In this document: positions 1-11,299 of the stretch, piece after piece
How the letters are laid out: each line of letters starts with the position of its first letter
Position numbering within the stretch: the first letter of the stretch is position 1
From: Nepenthes gracilis
Lineage: Eukaryota > Streptophyta > Magnoliopsida > Caryophyllales > Nepenthaceae
Reading direction: 5' to 3'
Length of the DNA: 64,000 nt
NCBI GenBank assembly: GCA_033239525.1
Contig: BSYO01000025.1
Location: forward strand, 8,466,001 to 8,530,000
Made by a program: the position numbers and the translations under genes
The notes under the pieces: model-generated
The model's database searches: none
Told to the model about the DNA's origin: nothing
Seen by the model: the letters and a program-made list of their open reading frames with translations, nothing else

Positions 1-830
1 ATAAAAAACGAAGAATAAGAATACAAGAGTAAAGTCTAGTTACTCCTTATCTCTCTTAAGTTTCATCTTTCTCACATTTGGTGTAGGACCATTACTTGTA
101 TGCCCGGTGAGGAATAATGGAATACAATATATATACAAATTTTTTGAAAAGCTTTCTTCTAAAATCATCTTTCTATTACGTAAAGCGGGTTGAAAGTGAG
201 TGCAAACAAGAATACAAGAGTAAAGTCTAGTTACTCCTTATCTCTCTTAACTAACTTTGCTATCAAGATACATATATATACAAATTTTCGAAAATCATCT
301 TTCTATTGAGAGAGTGAGTGCAAAACTTACTCAACTAATCGACCTCACCGAGAGGAGTTAACTTACTCAACTAATCAGCTACCAGTTCTAATAGTCAACT
401 TCTTGATTGTGCAGACGTTGCAGGTGACCAACTTTCTAATTATAGTTCCCAGGTGTTGACCAAGTCCACTCCTGACCTTTATACTTCTTTAGCTAAGCGC
501 AAATCCATTCCGGCTTTCTTTCATTCCAGTCAACTTTCATTTCAAAAATTTTACTCCAGAATTTCATATCGAAAATTTCATCCATTCCAGAATTTTTAAC
601 CATTCCGAAAATTTCATCCATTCTAAAAATTTCGACCATTCCGGTCACCTTTCATTCCGAAAATCCATTTTAAAAAAACATTCTAGAAATGCATTCCCGA
701 AAAAGCATTCTAGCTTTACCACTCTAGAGTTTCACTCTGAACAAAATTCTACTCCGGCATTATTCCACTTTAGCATTTTCACTTAGACATTTTCACTCCG
801 GCATTTTTACACACGGGAGTGATCCTAATA
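1..830 (-). repeat. 3' LTR of the copia element, truncated by the window edge
   Basis: Bases 1-440 align with 5040-5340 (shared block around AAGAGTAAAGTCT and TGCAGACGTTG). Bases 660-830 align with 6130-6256 (shared ACACGGGAGTGATCC). On the minus strand the LTR starts TATTAGGATCACTCCC, while the partner starts TGTTGGGATCACTCCC. The AAGAGTAAAGTCTAG block is present twice here (about 27-55 and 215-245), so this copy has an internal duplication that the other LTR lacks. Confidence 0.85.
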
Positions 831-845
831 AACTTTCCCTCACGA
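831..845 (-). other. Polypurine tract of the copia element
   Basis: On the minus strand GTGAGGGAAAGTT sits directly before the 3' LTR start. This is the expected place and composition for the plus-strand primer of reverse transcription. It is short and slightly degraded. Confidence 0.55.
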
Positions 846-869
846 TCGTATGGGAACCAAATTAGTTAA

Positions 870-1210
870 ACCAGTTATGTCATAACAAGCTTCAAGCTTT
901 TCCTTAGACAATACTTTGGTCAATATATCTGATCTGTTTTCTTCAATCCGAACCTTTTTCAATGACAGTAGTCCATCAATAACATCTCTCACACAATGGT
1001 ATTGAATATCAATATGTTTCGATCTCGAATGGAATAAGAAATTCTTACAGAAATATATGACACTCTAATTGTCACAAAGTATCACATACTTCTCCTACTT
1101 GAGGTCCGGTTTTGGATAAACATTTTTGTTCACAATATCTCCTTACTTACTTCTGTCACTATGATAAATTCTGCTTCTGTGGTGGAGAGAGTAATGCACT
1201 TTTGCAATTT
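870..1210 (-). pseudogene. Copia RNase H remnant (C-terminal part)
   Basis: The minus-strand translation contains ILCDN, then a stop, then SVI, followed by HSRSKHIDIQYHCVRDVI. This is the conserved C-terminal end of the copia RNase H domain. The stop sits where the family has Gln (CAG to TAG), a C-to-T type change. The remnant ends about 40 bp before the purine tract, as in an intact element. It cannot make a functional enzyme. Confidence 0.8.
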
Positions 1211-1599
1211 AGACTGTCAAGAGACTGCACATCCGGCAAACTTAACCAAATATTCCAAATTGGACTTTCGGGAGTCAATGTCTTTGGCCAATCAGCGTCT
1301 ATGTAACCAATCAACTGGAGCTTCTCACTTCCAAAAATACAGACACATCAGGAGATATATCAAAATTCACTTTACAGCAAACCAATGTTCATTCCTAGGA
1401 TTTGAGAAAAACCTACTAACAATACCGATCGCGTGTGTAATATCTAACCTTGTGCACACCATAACATACATCAAACTTCCTACTACTGAATAGTAAGCCA
1501 TGCTTCTCATGGAAGCCTTCTTAAGATCCGAGGTCAGACACTACCTATGCTTAGCTTGAAGTGGTTGGCCAGTAGGGTGCTCACTAGTTTAAACTTATC

Positions 1600-2445
1600 C
1601 ATCTTAAAGCTTTGAAGTATTTTCTCAATATAGTTCTCTTGGGACAATCAGAGTTTCTTATTATTGTGGTCAAAAAATATTTTGATGCACAGAATCTACT
1701 TCATTGGCCTCAAATCATTCATGGCAAACGGCTGCCCAAGCTGTTACTTTAACTCCTTGATCCGAGTACCATTTCGTCTAATGATCAACATATCGTCCAC
1801 ATAGAGAAGAAAGATGACGAAGTCATTTTCTGAAAACTTTTGAATAAAGATGCAATGGTTGGAAGTAGTCTTCCAGTAACCTTGATCTACCATAACATAC
1901 TCAAATTTCTTGTACCATTGACGTGGAGCCTGTTTTAATCTGTATAGACTTTTTTCCATAGACGACACACCAGTCGTTTCTTCTCCTTAACCTGAAATCC
2001 CTTAAGTTGCTCCATATAAATTTCCTCTTCAAGGTCATCGTAGAGGAATGCAGTTCGGACATTTAGTTACTCTACCTCCAAATCTATGACAGTAGCCAAA
2101 CCAAGCACTACCCGTATAGAGAGTATTTTTATAAATAGAGTAAAAATTTTATCAAAATTAGCCCCTTTGCGCTGGTTGAAGCCCATCACCAACAACCTTA
2201 CCTTGTACCTTGGTTAGGAGGTACCTTCTTTGGTCTTCAAACGGAAGACCTATTTGTTCTTTAGGACTCTCTTTCCTTTAGATAGTTCAGTCAGTTTGAA
2301 TGTATGGTTCTCATGCAACGAACCCATCTTATCCTTTATAACTTCTAACCATTTTTCCTTATCCTCGTCCTCCTTGGCTTTCTCAAAACTTTTAGGTTCA
2401 CCTTCATCAATGAGTAATACATACTCACTAGATGACAAACAGACA
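1600..2445 (-). pseudogene. Copia reverse transcriptase remnant
   Basis: Two open stretches on the minus strand are RT. Positions 2438-2250 hold the N-terminal part, with KWLEVIKDKMGSLHENHTF. Positions 1968-1744 hold KSLYRLKQAPRQWYKKF and then LLYVDDMLI. The YVDD catalytic box is still intact. The two parts are separated by stops and frame changes around 1970-2250, so the protein is not made. The family enzyme copies element RNA into DNA inside virus-like particles. Confidence 0.9.
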
Positions 2446-2639
2446 GCGGATCTCTAGTCTCTTGATGATCTATAGAGAGCAACCTCCTTAGCCGACTGAG
2501 GAGTGAGGTCATCCTCGTCTTCATCATCTTACTCGACTAGTCCTGGAACAATGTCCTCATTGTGTATCAGTTGGACAATATCAACACCTTGTCTTGTTTG
2601 TCGACCGTTACTAGACAATGCCTTCTTCTCTTTTCTGAT

Positions 2640-3745
2640 ATCATCAATGGTCTCTCCTTTAATAAAGACCACGTCCCTCAACCGGACAAGCTTCTTTTCA
2701 ATTGAGTCATAAAACCTGAATCCTAGTTCATCTTTCCCGTAGCTCAGAAAAATGCATTATATCGTCTTTGGCTCCAACTTAATTCTCTCATCCTTCAGAA
2801 TGTGAACAAAGGCCTTACAACCAAATAATCAAAGATGGTCATGGGATGGCTTCTTTCCAGCCTACATCTTCTCCAAGACTTCACCATTCAATGGTCTATT
2901 GAGCGACCTATTAATAATATAGGCCACCATCCTTAAGGCTTCCACTCAAAAGGATTCTAGGAGTTTTGCTTCATATAGTAGGCACTTGACCATCTCCATT
3001 AATGTGCAGTTTATCTGCTTAGCCACGCCATTTAACTGTGGCGTCTTGGGTGGCATCTTTTGATGCCGAATGTCATGAGACTAACAGTAGGCATCAAATG
3101 CCCCAATATACTCTCCACCATTGTCGCTCCGGATTCATTTAAGCTTTTTATCAGTCTCATGTTCAACTAAAGTATGAAAATGCTTAAATACTCTGAGGAC
3201 TTGATCATTGGTTTTAAGTGGGTATACCCATAGCTTCCTCGAGCAATTATCAATGAACAAGATAAAATATTGTGCTCTTCTGAAGGACTTCTCCTTGAAT
3301 GGTTCGCAGACATCGGTGTGTACAAGCTCAAGTAACTCAGCCTTTTTGGAGGACAAGTTTCTTCGAAAAGAGACTCTCCTCTGCTTCCCTTCCATACAGT
3401 GAGGATAAGTCCTCAGCCCGTCCTTCTCCATGCCGGGATGAGGCCATTCCTAACTAGATGACTTATTCATTTCTCACTCATGTAGCCCAACCGTCGATGC
3501 CACAAATCAGAAGACTTTACACCACTAGCAACATTGACCTCTCCTACCTTAGCAAAGACCTGCAACACATAAAGACCAGATATCTTTCTCACTCAAGCAA
3601 CTATTAGAGACCCTCTAGTCAGTTTATATACCCCTTCACAAAAGACGTTGCAAAAACCATCATCATTAAGTCTACCTGCTGAGATAATATTCATCCGAAT
3701 GTCAAAAATGTGTTAGACGTCCCTCAAAAGCAGTCGGATCCCATT
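2640..3745 (-). pseudogene. Copia integrase remnant, catalytic Glu lost
   Basis: Positions 3431-3135 on the minus strand hold the start of the catalytic core, with ELVHTDVC and FIDNCSRKLWVYPLKT. Further left come SDNGGEYIGAFDAYC and PPKTPQLNGV. The first two acidic residues of the D-D-E triad are recognisable. The third is Lys (AAG), in the motif NGVAKQIN where the family has NGLAERMN. Several in-frame stops follow. The downstream block ending VRLRDVVFIKGETIDDI (near 2640-2700) links integrase to RT. Confidence 0.88.
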
Positions 3746-3879
3746 GTTAGTAACGAGAGACACATTACCGCAGTCAACAACTCTAAATGTCTCCATATTT
3801 TTCATCTTCAACACTCTAAAGTCACCTAGAGTGTAAAATGTAAAGAGCCCTCTCTGAGATGTGAGATGGATGGTTGCAC

Positions 3880-4770
3880 CAGCATCTACCACCCAGTTAG
3901 TCTCCTACTCAGTTAGGTTTACAACGTCATCCACTTCACAAGTCAAAATAAGATCATCTCTAGTAACAACTGAGATCAAAGCCTTTTCCTGATCTCGTTC
4001 ATTTTCGTATTTATTCTCCTTTTTCATGTTCTCACACTTTCACTTGTAACGATACTTTTTAATGTGACCTTTCTTCCCATAATAATGGCATTTCATGTTT
4101 TGAAACCTTGACAGGGACTTGCTATGACCCTTTTCTCCAAACTTTGGACCATGGTCCTCGTGACTCAATCACGAGTACTTCGGAGGGCTGAGAGGTAGAG
4201 GTCCCTTGTGACCGCCGTTTCATTTCCTTATTCAGTACAGTTCCTTTGGCTATCTTTAGTGTCACAATGCCATTTTGCAGCAGTGTTGGCAATGGTGATT
4301 CGAATCACCTCCCATGAGTCAAGCAGGGTTGTTAGGAGCCACAGGCCTAACACTTCATCCTCAAATTTAATACTCATGCCATTCAACAAGTCTACACATC
4401 CTTAAAATTTATTCAAGTGATCTGTAACGGACAAGTCATCCTTGTATCGCACCTGCATTAATTTCATCTGCTGATAAATCTTGTTGTTTCTAGTTTTGAA
4501 AGTATAGAGCGTCTCCAACTTTCCCCACAACACTTTGGCATTTGTTTAACTCATAATGTAGTTGTACACATTATCATCCACAAACTGTAGTATATAACTG
4601 CATACCTGCCTGTTATTAAGAAACTATTCCTTTTCTGATTTTACCTCAGACTTTTGAGTGGCGAACACCAAAAAGTACATCGACTTGACAAGCAATAGGT
4701 TTGACATCTTGCTCTACCAAATGTCATAATTGGTAAGGTTTAAGCAAATCATCTTACTTCCCACCTCCAT
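3880..4770 (-). pseudogene. Copia gag remnant with broken zinc knuckle
   Basis: The minus-strand start at 4770 gives MEVGSKMICLNLTNYDIW and then a stop. Downstream are FVDDNVYNYIMS, LETLYTFKTRNNKIYQQMK and GCVDLLNGMSIKFEDEV, typical of Tnt1-group Gag. The nucleic-acid-binding knuckle near 4056-4100 should be C-x2-C-x4-H-x4-C. The first Cys and the His remain, but the second Cys is Tyr and the last is Arg. Gag would form the particle shell. Confidence 0.85.
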
Positions 4771-4792
4771 TGATTTCAACACTGACAATCGA

Positions 4793-4804
4793 TTTCTGAT
4801 ACCA
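4793..4804 (-). other. Primer-binding site, initiator-Met tRNA type
   Basis: The minus strand reads TGGTATCAGAAAT, matching the first ten bases of the plant initiator-Met PBS (TGGTATCAGA). It lies two bases inside the LTR boundary (TGTAGGG at 4807, minus-strand end CCCTACA). This fixes the 5' LTR end and the element's orientation. Confidence 0.85.
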
Positions 4805-4806
4805 CT

Positions 4807-6256
4807 TGTAGGGAAAAATAATTGCTGATTGGACAACACATAGTCGGTTAGGAATGATGGAATGTACAAACACACACATGATAGAAGAATGTGTAAGAGA
4901 GAGCAACAACACACCAAATTTTTACGTGAAGCCATCTTTTTAAAATAAGAAAAAAATCCACAGAATATTTAGTCCATAAAATAAGTATCACTATGTGAAA
5001 ATAGTTATAAAAATCCTTTTTGGTTACAGAAGCCATTTGAGAGCTGAAAACAAAAAACAAAGAGTAAGAATATAAGAGTAAAGTCTGGTTAGTCATTGAT
5101 CTCTTTTAAATTCTTCTCCTTCTTACTTCTCTCTACACCATTGTTTGCATGCCCAGCATGCATATATATACAAATTTTACCTAGTCTTTCCAATATGTTG
5201 GTTAAGTGTGTATAAAACCTGCCATCAATTCTACTAATCGCCACTCTGTCAGGAGAAGTTGACCTGCTCAATCAATCAGCAGTTAGGTTTGAGAGTCAAC
5301 TTTCTGATTGTGCAGACGTTGTAGGTGACCAACTTTTAGCACTGATGAGACATTTACATCTGCTCCATAACGCAATCTTTTAGCACTGATGCAGTAGCAG
5401 AGCTACGTGGACACTCGCTTGGCTTGGGGTGTCTCTTTCCGAGCTACGGTGCATCGTCTTCTTCGTTAGGTTGGTTGGAAAGCTGCCACAATTGTTTAAC
5501 CTTTCTAGACAGTTATCCCATTGAAAATGATTGTAAGCATCGGACAGCTAAAAAGAGCTGCCAATGGACAGCTTTTTGAACCAGCCATAGCTAAAATAGC
5601 TTTTGCTGCAAGTGCTATTACTGTACCCGGCGCTGCCGAACTCGCAAGGATTTCAAAGGTCATGAATTTGAATTCAGAACTGCCATCTTTAAATTAATCC
5701 GGCAGCACAAATCGGTGGAGAGACAACATAACATTAAAAAAAAAAAATCTTTTTTGGGGGATAATATGAAAAAACATCAAATTTAATATGATCCGATTTA
5801 TTTGCTTTTATTAGGTTTGAGTTTTTAAAAAACCAAAAGTTGATCACTTAGTCGAAGGAAGCTGACACTAACATGAGTCACAAAGTGACCAACTGCCATT
5901 GAACAGGGTCGTTACAGTCGGTCCCGGACCATGCCCGGATTTTGTGGGACCAAGATCCAGCAGTTTTGGCCCAAACATTAGAAGATCATGTTCGGTTATA
6001 TTTAAAAAAACAGACATTGAGTTTAGTTAGTGATTAAAATCTGTATAGCTATATGTTTTCTAACTACTAATTATATATATATATATATAGCAAACCAAAA
6101 TCTAATCCAAACCCGATTATGAATTCTTACAAAAAGTATTCCAAAAATGCATTCCGAAAAAATCATTCCGGCTTTGCCACTCTAGAGCTTCACTTCGGCA
6201 TTATTCACTCTAGCATTTTCACTATGGTATTTTTCCACACGGGAGTGATCCCAACA
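4807..6256 (-). repeat. 5' LTR of the copia element, enlarged
   Basis: On the minus strand it runs from TGTTGGGATCACTCCC (6256) to CCCTACA (4807), with TG...CA ends. Homology to the other LTR is confined to its two outer parts (about 4807-5335 and 6125-6256). The middle is unmatched and is treated separately. The outer element boundary is 6256/6257. Confidence 0.8.
5336..6125. other. Unmatched segment within the copia 5' LTR, probable nested insertion
   Basis: This ~790 bp has no counterpart in the other LTR, which instead carries a ~220 bp run of diverged ATTCCGGAA-like repeats (500-720). A short direct repeat, CTTTTAGCACTGATG, occurs near 5333 and 5390. The segment includes an A run, a T run and an (AT)n tract at 6072-6089. 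No open frame or terminal inverted repeat was recognised. It could be an insertion here or a replacement in the other LTR. Confidence 0.5.
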
Positions 6257-7487
6257 AATGGAGCATAAATCCTTATAGGAACTTGTGTAGTTTTGATGAT
6301 AGGGATGGAAGTTCAAAGCCTTCTAGAATATCATTTATATTGTTTCGCCCAACAATGAAGTTCATCCAGCATAGGGTTATTTTGGCGATTGGATTGATCA
6401 TCTGTTTTGCGTGGTATACTAGTTTTACTTCTAGTTATATGGTTTTTTCTTATGCTAAATTCCCTTGAATATATTAGTCCTAAGTTTGATATTCTTTCAT
6501 GAAATTGAAAAAAGGCTTTGAATCTGAAAGGGAAAAACACTTAATAGTGCCCGAATGTTTTTATCAAATGTGGGACCTTAGCTCCTCGTTCGAGATGGAT
6601 TTTGGCTGGCACGTCTCCTTCCACTTTGGAATGGACATTGCCCTTGTCAATTATAAAAAAATATATTCTATCTAATTACTCTTACCATCAAACTAATATG
6701 ATACTATCTTTGTTGTTTAACAATTAATAGTAATATGATACTATCTAATTATTAAATATGATAATAATTAAACACTATCTTTGTTGTTTTATTATCCTTC
6801 CTGTATCCATTAATTAACTATGGATACTTAATTTTTGTTTTCCTTGTCGTTCTGTTGCCTGCAAAACCATGCTCTATACTCTTGATACTTAATCTTGATG
6901 GGGGCTATATGCTAAAATTTGTTGACCAAATAGGTACCTTTGAGTTCTAAGATTGAGTCAATTTATTTTGAGATATTGTCTACTATATGATAAGGTGTAA
7001 GACTATACTCTTGATTAACTTTTTGTATCTAGTATTCAATTTTGTAAATCTTAGTTAGTTGGGATTATATTTCGTCAATGTGAATATCATAAATAATTAC
7101 AATTAAATAGACAATATCTAGTAAAAGTCCAAAATTTTAGAGAGCATGCAATTTAATATTTGGCTAAGTAAAGTATTTTGGAATTGAAATTATTTAAATA
7201 AGTTCTTTCTTAAAATTAAATCAAAATTACAGTGAAAAAAATAGGTCTTTATATTCAATATCTTTATAGGGACATCCTTTAATAATTTACAAATATCATT
7301 TTTTTTCTATAAATTAACAATAAATTAGGAACTAGATTATTAAATATGATCCTTGCTTGCAATTTTGAGGCCATGTGACTCATTGATAAAATTATAAGGG
7401 GGAAAAAAATTAATATAGTCACAAAAAATTATTTTTCTAATGGACTTATTTTTACTTTTTTTTTTTTATTGTTTTATGTTCATTTCA

Positions 7488-7523
<36 letters not shown>

Positions 7524-7990
7524 AAGATTCTCACTTAGTTGTACCACTTCTTATGTGCTTTATGTTATATGAAAGTTTGTAGCCTTACGGAATATCATTC
7601 TGATCCAGTAAGTGCTCTCATTATGGCATTATTGAATCATGGGATTGATCATCTGTTTTGAGTAGAAGTTTTGCATGTATTATGTGTCAGCTTATGAAAA
7701 TCAATGTTAATGTAACACTCTTCAGTCATCCCCTTGAACTCCGTTGATAGCATATCATTTCATCTATTTATATATATTACATTATTTAAAGATACGTTAA
7801 GAATGATGAAAGATAATTTAAAAACATCTCTCTTTATTAAATTTTGTCATGTCAAATGTATTTCTATGTATAACAGAGTACATCCTATAACAGTGGAACT
7901 CCAAATTTCAACAGAAGCTCCTTATAATTTGATGCCTATGAGCCGATTCCAAAAATTCCATCTTCTGAAAAACACTAATGAGATATAATC
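6257..7990. other. AT-rich spacer without a recognised gene
   Basis: Between the copia element and the host gene's 3' end. Open frames here (for example 84 codons at 7734-7988) lack family features and have ordinary AT-rich composition. The only structured tract is the (CT)n run noted separately. A TTTATT at 7833-7838, which is AATAAA on the minus strand, is a possible distal poly(A) signal for the host gene. Confidence 0.6.
7491..7520. repeat. (CT)n microsatellite
   Basis: About 14 uninterrupted CT units. Intergenic, with no nearby coding sequence. Confidence 0.95.
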
Positions 7991-8424
7991 AATACAAAAC
8001 TCATATAAAAATCAATATATTCTAAAGTGTATTTTACAATATTCACCAAAATACAGGCAGCACCAAAACTGAAGCATCTCAAAGCACGCTGGGAAAATTT
8101 TACAAACCATTGGAACCAAAGACTTAACCAAGACCCATTTACAAGAACCGCCTAGGAAAAAATAAAAAAAGGTTCCTCTTGCAGCTTCCAACTGCAATTT
8201 GCTGAAACATCAGCATACCTAGCCACACAATAAACGGCGATATGTAAGCTCCCACAGAAGACCTCAAGCAGATGAAAATAAACCCACCACAAGCAAACTG
8301 CGACTTCAAGTTCTCACAACCTGCGTCAGTGATTAAAAATTTAGAATCACTTCACTTGGGCTAGTATTCAGCTAGAGCTGGAGCTAGATGCCTAGATGCA
8401 AAGCCCGATTATGAGATCTCAAGC
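7991..8424 (-). other. Probable 3' untranslated region of the host gene
   Basis: On the minus strand this follows the TAA stop at 8427-8425. It is T-rich, has no long conserved frame, and near 8012-8050 has the TG/AT-rich wording usual at plant transcript ends. A 61-codon open stretch (8197-8012) begins inside it and shows no family similarity. The exact cleavage site cannot be placed. Confidence 0.5.
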
Positions 8425-10107
8425 TTAATCCTGCATACCAAAAAGAGACGAGGACTCAACTCCTTTGCTGGTTCTTTCATCGAACCCAAAGGTGGATTCC
8501 TGACTTGCGGCTTCTTCACCAGTTGGCTTGACCTCAGTGGATGATTTTACTTGATTCAAGTCAACCAGCATAGACAGTGTCTCCAGGTGATCTTCAGAGT
8601 GCTGTTCAGGAATCATTGGATAACCTGGTAAAGCTAGAGTTTCAAGATACTCCACTTGTGGACTGTTTTCTACTAACACAATATCAGGAATGGTGAACTC
8701 TGAAATCTCTTTCATGGTTGAGTCCTTTCGCATTAACTCAGATCCAGTGCAATGGACCCCAGCCCTGACTCCTAGCTGGGCATCAATAATGTCAGAATTT
8801 GCAGTTAGTGCTTCCGCAATTTGCTCAGAGGGTTGATTAAAACACCCAGCAGATTGGGTATTCAAATACAAATTTGCTTTTTTGCAATCATCAAAATTGG
8901 CTTTGCTTCTTTCCACAGCTGGTTCCCCAGAAAAACTTTGGCATCTTTCTACAATTGGTTCCCCAGAGAGATTGTCTTCACCTCTTTTTGCAACTGGTTC
9001 ATCTTTCTGGAGAACAACAAGGTCTTCAAGTGTTATTGTTTCAGTGATAGGGATCCCAAGTTCCTGTTTTCCATCTGGCAGATCATATTCTGGAGAACCA
9101 TGTTGACTTTCCTCTTTCACTAAGTCATCCTGGGAGTGGAAGGATTCAGCAATGACAGCTTTTTCAACTTCGGCTTTGCCAGCTCCTTTAAAAGCAGCAT
9201 CAATATCTGGAATAGATCGAGCTTCTAAAGCTTGCATCCCCATATATATCTCCTCCGATTGTGAATCTATGTTGGATTCCCTGAATTCAACAGCATGAAC
9301 TTCTGGAGTGAGTGTTTCAGTGAGACAGATCCCAAGTTCTGCTTCCTTCTCTAACAGCTCATATTCAGGAGAGCCAAGTTGAGTTCCCTCTCGTATCAGC
9401 TCATTTTGGGAGGATTCAGTAATGGCAGTTTTTTCATCTGCATCAGTAGTTCCCTTAAAAGCAGCATGATTATCTTCAATAGATTGAGCTTTGAAAACTA
9501 GCGATGCAGTATTTATCTCCACTGAATGTGAGTTAAGGTTGGAAATCTCAACTGCAGTGAGATTATTATCATATCTTTCTGCCACGGGATCATGCTTCTC
9601 CATGCTGGCATCCTCAGCAAGTGGTATGACATCAGTGAAAGGCATTCCAGCTATCGTCACCAATTCGTGTATATCTTGCTCAGGCATACCAGCATTAACC
9701 TTGGGATCCGAACAATTTCCTTTATGGTTTAAATCTAACCCCAAATCTTTTATGCTAAAGTCACCAACCACATCCAATTCTGACAGCAACCTTTCATCCA
9801 TCTCTTTGCTGTCACTCAGCTCTTCATAAATGATATCTTCAGCACCCGCCGAATGACCAACTTCAGATGGAATATCAGTACCTCCCATAGCTGGGCTAAG
9901 GTCAATTTCAGCACTCTCCTGGATAGGCTCCCTTAAATCACCCAAATCTGCACCTAGATTTTCCATATGTTCTTCAGGGGGAGAATATTCAATATTGTCA
10001 AAGACAATATTAAACTCCGGCAGTTTAACTACAGAAACAGTCTCATTCTCATTCACTTTGTCAACATCACTTATGTCCTCAAGCTTCCAATTGATAATGG
10101 ATTGCTC
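8425..10107 (-). CDS. Exon 2 of an At5g17910-like acidic membrane-anchored protein gene
   Basis: The minus-strand frame is open from the splice acceptor to TAA (8427-8425) and encodes 560 residues. I place the acceptor at CTTGGACAG|GAGCAATCC (exon starts at 10107) because exon 1 ends in phase 0 and this is the AG that keeps phase; a CTAAC lies about 20-25 bases upstream as a possible branch site. An alternative AG further upstream runs into a stop. The product is acidic and low-complexity with no catalytic motif. It contains a duplicated block (9528-9283 and 9261-9013) built around QSIEDNHAAFKG and RSIPDIDAAFKG, resembling a motif I recall from this family's C-terminal region. Function is unknown; joining to exon 1 is inferred. 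Confidence 0.82.
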   Translation of the reverse strand, partial: EQSIINWKLEDISDVDKVNENETVSVVKLPEFNIVFDNIEYSPPEEHMENLGADLGDLREPIQESAEIDLSPAMGGTDIPSEVGHSAGAEDIIYEELSDSKEMDERLLSELDVVGDFSIKDLGLDLNHKGNCSDPKVNAGMPEQDIHELVTIAGMPFTDVIPLAEDASMEKHDPVAERYDNNLTAVEISNLNSHSVEINTASLVFKAQSIEDNHAAFKGTTDADEKTAITESSQNELIREGTQLGSPEYELLEKEAELGICLTETLTPEVHAVEFRESNIDSQSEEIYMGMQALEARSIPDIDAAFKGAGKAEVEKAVIAESFHSQDDLVKEESQHGSPEYDLPDGKQELGIPITETITLEDLVVLQKDEPVAKRGEDNLSGEPIVERCQSFSGEPAVERSKANFDDCKKANLYLNTQSAGCFNQPSEQIAEALTANSDIIDAQLGVRAGVHCTGSELMRKDSTMKEISEFTIPDIVLVENSPQVEYLETLALPGYPMIPEQHSEDHLETLSMLVDLNQVKSSTEVKPTGEEAASQESTFGFDERTSKGVESSSLFGMQD

Positions 10108-10240
10108 CTGTCCAAGTTTGACGATATGTAGGTTAGGTAGTATTATGGGAACATCAAAGAGATGTCTTCAGTGGTCCAGCATGTTCATCATGAGAAAATG
10201 GATGCTCAAACAAGCATGTTCAAGGAAAAAGTGAAACAAA

Positions 10241-10600
10241 TCACTGAAGGTACTTTATTCTTTAAATAATTTTCAAATTTGATAGATAGGCTCATTTATT
10301 GATGAAAATATTGGCTGATACGATACGTATCATATGTATTAGTATCGGATCTCATGATACCGATATTTCTTAATATTGTGATAATATCATATTATTAAGC
10401 AAGACATAAATCATTAACGGCACTTTATTCTTTAAATAATTTCCAGATTTGATAGATAAGCTCATTTATTAATGAAAATATCGGCCGATACAATATGTAT
10501 TATATGTATCGATATTGGGTACCCTGATACTAATATTTTCCAATATCGCAACAATATTACGATATATTTTTGTATCGGTTGATACAGCTGATATATCTGC
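10241..10600. repeat. 170-bp tandem repeat, two diverged copies, rich in GATA/TATC palindromes
   Basis: Copy 1 starts at 10241 and copy 2 at 10411. Both begin around ACTTTATTCTTTAAATAATTT and run through GATAGATA, CTCATTTATT and GATGAAAATAT. Each contains clustered GATAC/GTATC words, including the palindromes GATACGTATC (copy 1) and TATCGGCCGATA (copy 2). GATA-rich sequence continues to about 10710. It sits in the intron close to exon 2. Confidence 0.75.
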
Positions 10601-11299
10601 CGATACGGCCTTATCAGCTTCCAATTTTTAGAATTTTTTTATCTGATATATTTGATATCAATGTATTGTCCAATATATTTGATATTGATAAAACTGCAAT
10701 TGATACTAATACCAAAACCAATATTTTCAATCACATAAAGATCTTGTATTTTCAGATCTACAATACTGTTTTTGAAACATAAATATCAAACAAATCAGAC
10801 TTTCTGGACTGATGCACATCAATTAACAATGTCAATCCTATATGTTCATCATATTTAAGTTGACAACAGATGAAAACAACAGAAACAAAGCATACTTGTG
10901 GCCACAATTACTCATGCACTTCTCTCCTCCCTCTTTCTCAGCTGAAACATGAGAAATCAAAGGGGAAACGGATTGTTTCATCTCAAGAGTTCCAAATATT
11001 AATCGTTCCACCAGTCGGCCTCACACAGTTGACTATTTGTTGATCTACTTCTTAATAAGTTGCTAAGAGGCAAACTTGTACTAAATGAATAGAGTTTTTT
11101 TCATGTGGATAAGCACCATCCATTGACGTGATCATTATTTCTCAGGAATCTCAGAAATTCAAGCAAACAAAGTTAAAAATGATATTTTAAATGAGCTTTT
11201 GATGAAGTTGACAAAGTTTTTTAGGTCAATGGTTGGTTTGCAGAGGGAGTGCCTCTTCTATAAACCAAATTGAAGGAAAGCAACCGTGAGACAGAGAGA

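Larger units (their letters stand above)
1..6256 (-). mobile_element. Degenerate Ty1/copia LTR retrotransposon (Tnt1-like), minus strand
   Basis: Read on the minus strand the order is 5' LTR (6256-4807), primer-binding site, gag, integrase, reverse transcriptase, RNase H, purine tract and 3' LTR (830 to before base 1). The order integrase before RT is diagnostic of Ty1/copia. Gag begins with the MEVGSK-type start and has the wording of the Tnt1 group, and the primer site is of the initiator-Met tRNA type. Every domain carries stops, frameshifts and lost key residues, so the copy is dead. The outer target-site duplication cannot be tested because the left end lies outside the window. Confidence 0.9.

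Noticed and set aside
1744..1968. Endogenous pararetrovirus RT
   Set aside because: The YVDD box, the LKQAPRQW wording and the integrase-before-RT order are Ty1/copia; no movement or coat protein motifs are present.
7734..7988. 84-codon plus-strand frame in the spacer
   Set aside because: AT-rich, no conserved wording, opposite to the probable 3' end of the host gene.
8821..9829. Plus-strand frames of 74-112 codons
   Set aside because: Antisense shadows of exon 2 of the host gene; serine-rich products mirror its acidic codons.
10241..10600. CRISPR-like direct repeats
   Set aside because: Two long diverged tandem copies without short regular repeats and unique spacers; plant nuclear DNA.
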